DNA of 64,000 bases, taken from NCBI RefSeq assembly GCF_003061515.1, contig NZ_CP028924.1:2170001-2234000 (forward strand), given 5' to 3'. This document shows, one piece after another, positions 58,550-64,000 of the stretch. Positions within the stretch are counted from its first letter, which is position 1. Each line of letters begins with the position of its first letter. The notes under the pieces are model-generated. The model had not been told where the DNA came from. It made no database searches and saw only the letters and a program-made list of their open reading frames with translations. This DNA comes from Colwellia sp. Arc7-D. GTDB taxonomy: Bacteria; Pseudomonadota; Gammaproteobacteria; Enterobacterales; Alteromonadaceae. Position numbers and translations under genes: made by a program.

Positions 58550-60481
58550 CTAGTTTATTTCCTGACTGGCGACTTGCTCTTTCAAAAATTCCAGATGAAG
58601 CAACTGAGCCTTAAATTCATCATCACCTATCACTATTTGCCATCTCTCTTCCATGAACGCTAAGAGTTGTAGTCCGCGACTCAAAATAGATTCAGGTAAC
58701 CACTCTAACTGTTGGGCTAATTCATTTTCTGAAGCTGAACCGTTATAAAATCCAACACCTTTACCGTTATTCTTTTTTAAGTCAAAGTTATCGTTTTGCA
58801 GGCTAGAGTTTTTAGCTCTGCTAAGCGGCACTAAGTTACCAATAGAATGTGCTACAAACTGAGTCTGCTCTTTATCTAAACTGCCGAACCTTGAAAGCCA
58901 ATAGTCATCTTTAGGTGTTTGTGGGAATACATGTTCAATCGTTACATTATCTTTTTTATTCGCCGTTAACTTTTCCCATGACAGTTTATTTGAAGATTGC
59001 TTTCCTCTTGAGCGCAGCCACTGCTCATGTTCGTATAAAAAGTATCTCAAACCGTCCCATTTGAAAAAACCGTTTAATCCCAACTCGTATTTCTCTGCAA
59101 CATGCGAATAGAATCGTTGAGGATCATAATAATGATTGATCCAACCTTGGGTTTTCTCAATTATTGAAGCAATTGAAATAGATCTCACCAATAAATCTCT
59201 GGCCATTGAGAAGAACTCAGTGTCACCAGTATTTGAACGTCTTTGACTTAAGGTAAACAAAGTAAAGTTGTATCTTTCAGCAGCTAACAATAATGAATTT
59301 ACGTCTTCTACATTTTGCTCAGATACATACGCAGCAAGTAATAGAGGCTTGAAGGCCCTAAAACTTAATCTATGTAGTCTATCAAGCAATAATTTATTTT
59401 CATCATTTGTGTATTCAGGCAACGGAAAATAAGGGTTATGCATGTAAAACCAAGGACGAATAGATTGCTGAAGACTAGTGACATACTTATCCACTTCCTC
59501 AACCGTTATCATATCTTCATCTTTTTTAGGATGAGTTACATTTCTAGCGGTGAATTTCTCATCTAATAAAAACTTAATGTAGTCATCACCTTTGCGGCGC
59601 GTGTATTTAAAGTACATAGTCCAGTGATTACGTAAAAAAAGGTGTTCACTGAGAGGAGCTTCAGGATTTTTTCCTAGATACTCATAAATGGTTTTCCAAG
59701 CGTTATTAATCTTAGCTCTGAGGACGGCATGACCTTCATGCTCTTTAAACAGTGTCGAAAGATAAATAAGGCGATTTTTCAATAACTCTAAACTTGTTAG
59801 GGGCTTACCGCGATTATTCATAGTTTCAAAGGTGACAAACACATCAATTTCATCATCAATCTCATATAAGTTGAATTTAATTTTTTGCGTCAACTTTTTA
59901 TAAATTAATGCGATCTCATCAGTACTTAGCTCTTTAAGCTTTCCCTTGAAGAATGCTTTAGCTTTAGATAAATTCTGAGTGTATAAGGTTTCTTGATATT
60001 GGTTACTATGAGAATGAACACCAAAAACTTTAGTCTTTAAATACTCGTCACTTGGGTTATCTTTCTCGTAACCAAAAATGAAGCTTTCTCTTAAACCATC
60101 GTCAGCTCTATTGATAATATATTGCTTTCTTATAGAATCTAGAGATTGGTAGTTTAGCTGTGTATCGTTATTTACTGTTTCTAAAATTGCCTGCATTAAC
60201 AGCATTGATGTTGTTAACCTTTGTTGACCATCAACAACATAAAAAGGTCTAAAACCAACACCTTCAATGATCCATTCGTCATTGTCCCATCTTTGCCATA
60301 AGTCTTTTGTTACAGGCTCTAAGGTAATAACGCCAGTATAGTGAACGCGTTCAACATTAAGGTGAAGAATATCTTCCCAAAAATCGTTGTATTGATGCTC
60401 TAGCCAAGCATAGCCACGCTGATAATCAGGTATGCGTAATAAGCGGCGTTCGAAAATATCACTTAAACTTTGTAATTTCAT
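58550..60481 (-). CDS. DUF262-DUF1524 protein, GmrSD/BrxU-like type IV restriction enzyme
   Basis: A 643-residue fused GmrS-GmrD-type protein. The N-terminal DUF262 (ParB/sulfiredoxin-like) part has IPDYQRGYAW (17-26) and YVVDGQQRLTTS with Asp84-Gly-Gln-Gln-Arg88, a nucleotide-using site. The C-terminal DUF1524 part has an HNH-like nuclease motif: NVTIEHVFPQ with His517, GNLVPLSRAKNSSLQN with Asn549, Asn558 and Asn563. Such enzymes cut modified phage DNA, and one (BrxU) is known from a BREX locus of Escherichia fergusonii. It follows pglX by one base. It probably covers phages whose DNA modification blocks BREX. Confidence 0.92.
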   Translation of the reverse strand: MKLQSLSDIFERRLLRIPDYQRGYAWLEHQYNDFWEDILHLNVERVHYTGVITLEPVTKDLWQRWDNDEWIIEGVGFRPFYVVDGQQRLTTSMLLMQAILETVNNDTQLNYQSLDSIRKQYIINRADDGLRESFIFGYEKDNPSDEYLKTKVFGVHSHSNQYQETLYTQNLSKAKAFFKGKLKELSTDEIALIYKKLTQKIKFNLYEIDDEIDVFVTFETMNNRGKPLTSLELLKNRLIYLSTLFKEHEGHAVLRAKINNAWKTIYEYLGKNPEAPLSEHLFLRNHWTMYFKYTRRKGDDYIKFLLDEKFTARNVTHPKKDEDMITVEEVDKYVTSLQQSIRPWFYMHNPYFPLPEYTNDENKLLLDRLHRLSFRAFKPLLLAAYVSEQNVEDVNSLLLAAERYNFTLFTLSQRRSNTGDTEFFSMARDLLVRSISIASIIEKTQGWINHYYDPQRFYSHVAEKYELGLNGFFKWDGLRYFLYEHEQWLRSRGKQSSNKLSWEKLTANKKDNVTIEHVFPQTPKDDYWLSRFGSLDKEQTQFVAHSIGNLVPLSRAKNSSLQNDNFDLKKNNGKGVGFYNGSASENELAQQLEWLPESILSRGLQLLAFMEERWQIVIGDDEFKAQLLHLEFLKEQVASQEIN

Positions 60482-60482
60482 A

Positions 60483-63400
60483 TTATTTAACCGCCTTTCC
60501 GTGGATGGCTTTTACATCGGCTAGTAGGTTGCCGAATTTTCCATAATTGGCTTTTACACCATCATCTAGATCAAGTGTGATTCGTTTTTCAGCGTAATGC
60601 TTTAACTGATCGTCGAAGGTACGGAGTTCAACTTGTTTTCTCTCTAACAACTTAAGCTCTTTTTCGATAGTTCTTGATTCAGCAGTTGTCGCTTCAAGCT
60701 TTTGCTCTGTTAGCATCGAGTGATGAGCTTCATATTTACCCATTAATGGTGTGACATACTCAGTACGCATACGTGATAGTGTGCCTTCGTTATAACGATG
60801 CAAATACACTAAACATTCAAAGGCTTTTTCTTTTCCAGAACTAAATAACCAATAGATAGGGCGCTTTTTATAAGTTTTGCAATGGTCTTTAAAGAATTGC
60901 GTTGAGAAGTAACGGCGAACTGTATCCATCGCACCTTCACCTTTTTTAGGCTTCAAGGCATGTAAACACAAACTTTCAACCACAAACTCTAAGTTCTCAT
61001 TTAGATGTTCATTACCCCAAACCGTTTTAACAAATTCTTTAAAACGTGCTGTTGCATCGTCATCAAATAACCATTCTTCACAGGCTAGAGGAATGATACC
61101 GTCATCATCGGCTGGAAATTTTTTATAAGCTCCTTCAGAAATCAGTTCTTTGAAGCCTTCGTTACTTGAGCTTGCATAAATTAAACCTTCTTGATCAAGA
61201 GAGTATCGCCCCATCATACAACCCAAAACAAAACTAATTAAATCTTGTGTAAACTTCGAAGTTGCTCTTTCTGAAAAATAAGTACCTAATTGAGAAGATT
61301 TATATTTGTAATAAGGGTTTATATTTAAAGTAATTTCATCAATAGAAATTACTGACGAAATACCACTTTTAACTTTATAATCTGTTATAAAGTGTTTATT
61401 TAAACTTTCTTCTAGTGTTTTGGCTTTTTCGCATATTACTTCACAACGTTTGAACCAATCTTTTAAGAGAACTATCAATCTATTCTCTTCAGTATTTTCG
61501 TTTAAAAAAGCGAATGTTGTGAATTCATAACTAGTTTCTTGTTGATTCCAGTCCCATTTATAAATCGCTATAATATCATTTACTAAAGTATCGACTTCAG
61601 GCCCACCTCCAACAAAAGGCAAACGATCTAAGTCTACTTTGTTTAAGGCAATAGTTGAGCTAATGTATGAAATTAGCTTTTTTGAAACGTTAGAATTAAG
61701 GAATCCAAGTAACCAATTAATTGAAAGATCTTCAGAATTAAAGTAACTTCTAAAATTCACATCAAATACGCCACCATGATTATAAAATCGATAACTATTG
61801 GCAGAGGTTGCTATTGATGAAGCAGAAACAGATTCTTTAAAATAAAAGCCTTCGTTCACTACCCTTCCACCGGCAGCACCAACCGTCGCAGCTTTGATCT
61901 CTTCACCATCATTCTTCCAATTTATGATAAATTCGTTGTTACCAAACCATTTCCTATCATCGCCACCTTTGTTATAGGGGAACCATTTTTTATTAGTTAG
62001 TTGTGCTTCATTCCTGTCAGATGCTTTAAAATAAATATTTAGAGCACTGGGTTCGAACCAATATCTAAGAAAGCGTTCATTATCCGTAGAAAGCAAGCCG
62101 ATCTTAGGGCTAGCTAATTCAGAAAGAGGTGTTTCATTTGTAAATAACTCTCTAACCTCTTTTGGCATCCAATATGAGACAGGGTGATCGCTAATTTTTA
62201 ATAATTCTTCTTGAACTACATCAGTAAACCGTTGATTGCCATTTATCAGATTTCTTCTTTTTACTTCATCATCACCATCTATTAATCGAATAAAGACAGG
62301 TTTAATAAACTCTGTTTTATTCTTTTGTAGGACCCAGGCAGTTGTCTGGACAATTTCACCGGAAATCTCTTTAAAAGCCCTAGCTCCTAAATGAGCTAGA
62401 CTTATAATGCTAAAGTTACGCAAGATATTACTTCTTAATCCACTAAATGAGGTTAAGAACATCCATGATTGCATATTGACCTGAGCATGAAAACCAAAGG
62501 TCTTAGTTAACTCATTTCCTCTTTCCATAAAGACACCAAAAAGGTCATTTTTAGAATTCGGATATTTTTTGCTCACGTAATCCTTCAGAATTTTGTTCAT
62601 TTTTTTAATACCCATATAAGGTGGGTTAGCTATGACTACATCATTCTGTGTACTAAGTAAAATAGCTTGCTCTACAATTGGTATTAATTTATTGGATGCA
62701 TGCTTTGATGAAGGATCTGAACTTCTTAACTTTGCTTTTAATAAATGCCTTAAATTAGTTAAGCTCTTTAAGTATTTATGATTAATTTGAATCAATGAAC
62801 CGAGCGTTTTAGCCTGCAAAAAAGCTGATTTAAGCGTTTGTAGTAATTCAAAGTATCCTTCATAAATACCTGTTGGTTGAACAAAACCTTCTGACAAATC
62901 ATCTAAACCATCAAAAAGTCCACCCGTTGAACCTTGTTTCTGATTTCCGTCTAAATTTAACGCTTGCCAAAGTTTGCTTATATCTAAACCTTCTGTTGAT
63001 TGAAGAGAGTAAACATTAAGCGATACTTCACCATTTTCAACGCGTTGGAAGATGCGTCTATCATCTTCACGAGCTTTCATCATTAAGGCAAAGCAAGCGA
63101 GTTGAGCAGCCCTATCGTCAATGTCTAAACCATAAATGTTTTTAGTGAGAATTAACTCTGGAATTTCACGTAACCGATATCCGCGTTCAAGGTAAATTTC
63201 ACGCATAACTTCATAAACTTCAACCAAAATATGGCCACTTCCAGCGGCAGGGTCGAGAATTTTAATTTCTTCAGGGTCGATACTGGTTGGAGTTATAGCT
63301 TTTAGCTGCTCTATGACATCATCTGACTGCTGCGCAGGCTCAATGTAATACTCCATCTTGTCTTTTAACTCTGATTCAGGATAAGTAGCTAGCCATTGTC

Positions 63401-64000
63401 TACCAAGTGAGTTTTGCACTAGGTATTTAACAATCCAATTAGGGGTAAACAATTGCGTCGCAGCTGGAATATCCTCAGACTTTACCACTTTGCCGATAAC
63501 AGCATCTTTGTGTTCTGAAATATAGAACTGATATAACCAACCGATAACTTCAATCTCTCTCCAATCTTCTTCTGGTATTTCGTTCACTAAGCCTTTTAAG
63601 ATAGAGTCAGTTTTCGTTAGGTTGTCTGGAAGCAATAACTCAGTAGCATCGTCTATTGCTTCAAACATAAAAGGCATGATGTTATATAATCGGTGACATT
63701 GGCCTAGTAATAACTCTCGGTATAACTCTTCTTCTTTATTACCTGCTAATTGCAGTTCGATGATGTGATTTTTATCCAAATACTTTTTTTCTGGATCGAG
63801 GCTATCAACCACATCTGATGCATGGTCTAAAATTTCAGGTAAATTGTCTGTGCTGTTAGGGTTACTAAGTACACGGAAGCCGTGGTCTAAATAATCGTGT
63901 AACTCCATATAACGAATGGCTGCAAAACGGTTAAACCATGTATATGCCATTTCGCGAATGAACAAATCATAGCGTTCTTTATGGGTAGCTAATGACTTCT
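60483..64000 (-). CDS. pglX: PglX, BREX adenine-specific DNA methyltransferase (5-prime end beyond window)
   Basis: The BREX methyltransferase, at least 1,170 residues; the frame is open to the right edge (KSLATHKERYDLFIREMAYT and on), so the true start is outside. The SAM-binding motif ILDPAAGSGHILVEV and the catalytic NPPY (VVIANPPYMG, coded near 62613-62624) mark an N6-adenine methylase, followed by a large target-recognition part and a helical C-terminus. PglX methylates a non-palindromic 5-7 base site on host DNA and is needed for both protection and defence. A one-base gap leads to the DUF262 gene. brxA, brxB and brxC should lie upstream, beyond the window. Confidence 0.95.
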   Translation of the reverse strand, partial: KSLATHKERYDLFIREMAYTWFNRFAAIRYMELHDYLDHGFRVLSNPNSTDNLPEILDHASDVVDSLDPEKKYLDKNHIIELQLAGNKEEELYRELLLGQCHRLYNIMPFMFEAIDDATELLLPDNLTKTDSILKGLVNEIPEEDWREIEVIGWLYQFYISEHKDAVIGKVVKSEDIPAATQLFTPNWIVKYLVQNSLGRQWLATYPESELKDKMEYYIEPAQQSDDVIEQLKAITPTSIDPEEIKILDPAAGSGHILVEVYEVMREIYLERGYRLREIPELILTKNIYGLDIDDRAAQLACFALMMKAREDDRRIFQRVENGEVSLNVYSLQSTEGLDISKLWQALNLDGNQKQGSTGGLFDGLDDLSEGFVQPTGIYEGYFELLQTLKSAFLQAKTLGSLIQINHKYLKSLTNLRHLLKAKLRSSDPSSKHASNKLIPIVEQAILLSTQNDVVIANPPYMGIKKMNKILKDYVSKKYPNSKNDLFGVFMERGNELTKTFGFHAQVNMQSWMFLTSFSGLRSNILRNFSIISLAHLGARAFKEISGEIVQTTAWVLQKNKTEFIKPVFIRLIDGDDEVKRRNLINGNQRFTDVVQEELLKISDHPVSYWMPKEVRELFTNETPLSELASPKIGLLSTDNERFLRYWFEPSALNIYFKASDRNEAQLTNKKWFPYNKGGDDRKWFGNNEFIINWKNDGEEIKAATVGAAGGRVVNEGFYFKESVSASSIATSANSYRFYNHGGVFDVNFRSYFNSEDLSINWLLGFLNSNVSKKLISYISSTIALNKVDLDRLPFVGGGPEVDTLVNDIIAIYKWDWNQQETSYEFTTFAFLNENTEENRLIVLLKDWFKRCEVICEKAKTLEESLNKHFITDYKVKSGISSVISIDEITLNINPYYKYKSSQLGTYFSERATSKFTQDLISFVLGCMMGRYSLDQEGLIYASSSNEGFKELISEGAYKKFPADDDGIIPLACEEWLFDDDATARFKEFVKTVWGNEHLNENLEFVVESLCLHALKPKKGEGAMDTVRRYFSTQFFKDHCKTYKKRPIYWLFSSGKEKAFECLVYLHRYNEGTLSRMRTEYVTPLMGKYEAHHSMLTEQKLEATTAESRTIEKELKLLERKQVELRTFDDQLKHYAEKRITLDLDDGVKANYGKFGNLLADVKAIHGKAVK

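Noticed and set aside
49156..64000. Prophage or conjugative element origin of the defence island
   Set aside because: No integrase, phage structural, transfer or transposase genes are visible in the window.

Overview
The window looks like chromosome from a marine gammaproteobacterium of the Alteromonadales, most likely Colwelliaceae (Colwellia/Thalassotalea type). This is inferred from the AT-rich sequence, the HexR-controlled Entner-Doudoroff operon, the TPP-riboswitch TonB/PnuT thiamine locus, and the order gyrA-serC-aroA-cmk-rpsA-ihfB-lapAB-pyrF. It cannot be confirmed without a database. No tRNA, rRNA, CRISPR array or intact insertion sequence was seen.

Layout. 1-9,300: a lipoprotein gene, then a five-gene minus-strand operon zwf-pgl-edd-glk-eda, divergent from hexR and followed by pykA; a near-perfect HexR operator lies between zwf and hexR. 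9,300-13,140: a DUF6279 lipoprotein, a LysR regulator divergent from a DJ-1/PfpI protein, a SUKH-domain protein with an octamer tandem repeat just upstream, and a small lipoprotein. 13,140-15,440: an AlgZ/AlgR-like (LytS/LytTR) two-component pair whose kinase is frameshifted. 15,500-20,110: a thiamine uptake and salvage operon behind a clear TPP riboswitch (TonB receptor, YkoF-like thiamine binder, PnuT permease, APH-like kinase). 20,400-27,000: hinT and an RND tripartite efflux operon, its permease frameshifted. 27,200-39,000: housekeeping genes aroG, add, xapX, deoD, comEA, pyrF, lapBA, ihfB, rpsA, cmk, aroA and serC. 39,100-49,160: gyrA, ubiG (frameshifted), a HAD phosphatase, and an NrdR-boxed nrdA followed by a truncated nrdB copy, an intact nrdB and a YfaE ferredoxin. 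49,200-64,000: a defence island.

The defence island is the most interesting part. It is one tightly packed minus-strand operon with a type 1 BREX core: pglX (cut by the right edge of the window), pglZ and brxL. Between pglX and pglZ sit four extra genes: a GmrSD-like DUF262-DUF1524 enzyme, a protein with an N-terminal classical C2H2 zinc finger, a coiled-coil protein, and a divergent Hsp70 with a recognisable ATPase domain. The last three genes overlap one another and look like a chaperone module built into BREX. I know of no described role for such a module. brxA, brxB and brxC would be expected just beyond the right edge.

A caution runs through the window. Four genes (histidine kinase, RND permease, ubiG, Hsp70) are each broken by one base in or next to a short homopolymer, and each reads as a normal full-length protein once that base is restored. 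This points to sequencing or assembly error rather than gene decay. The truncated nrdB copy is different: no single-base change repairs it, so it is probably a real broken duplicate.
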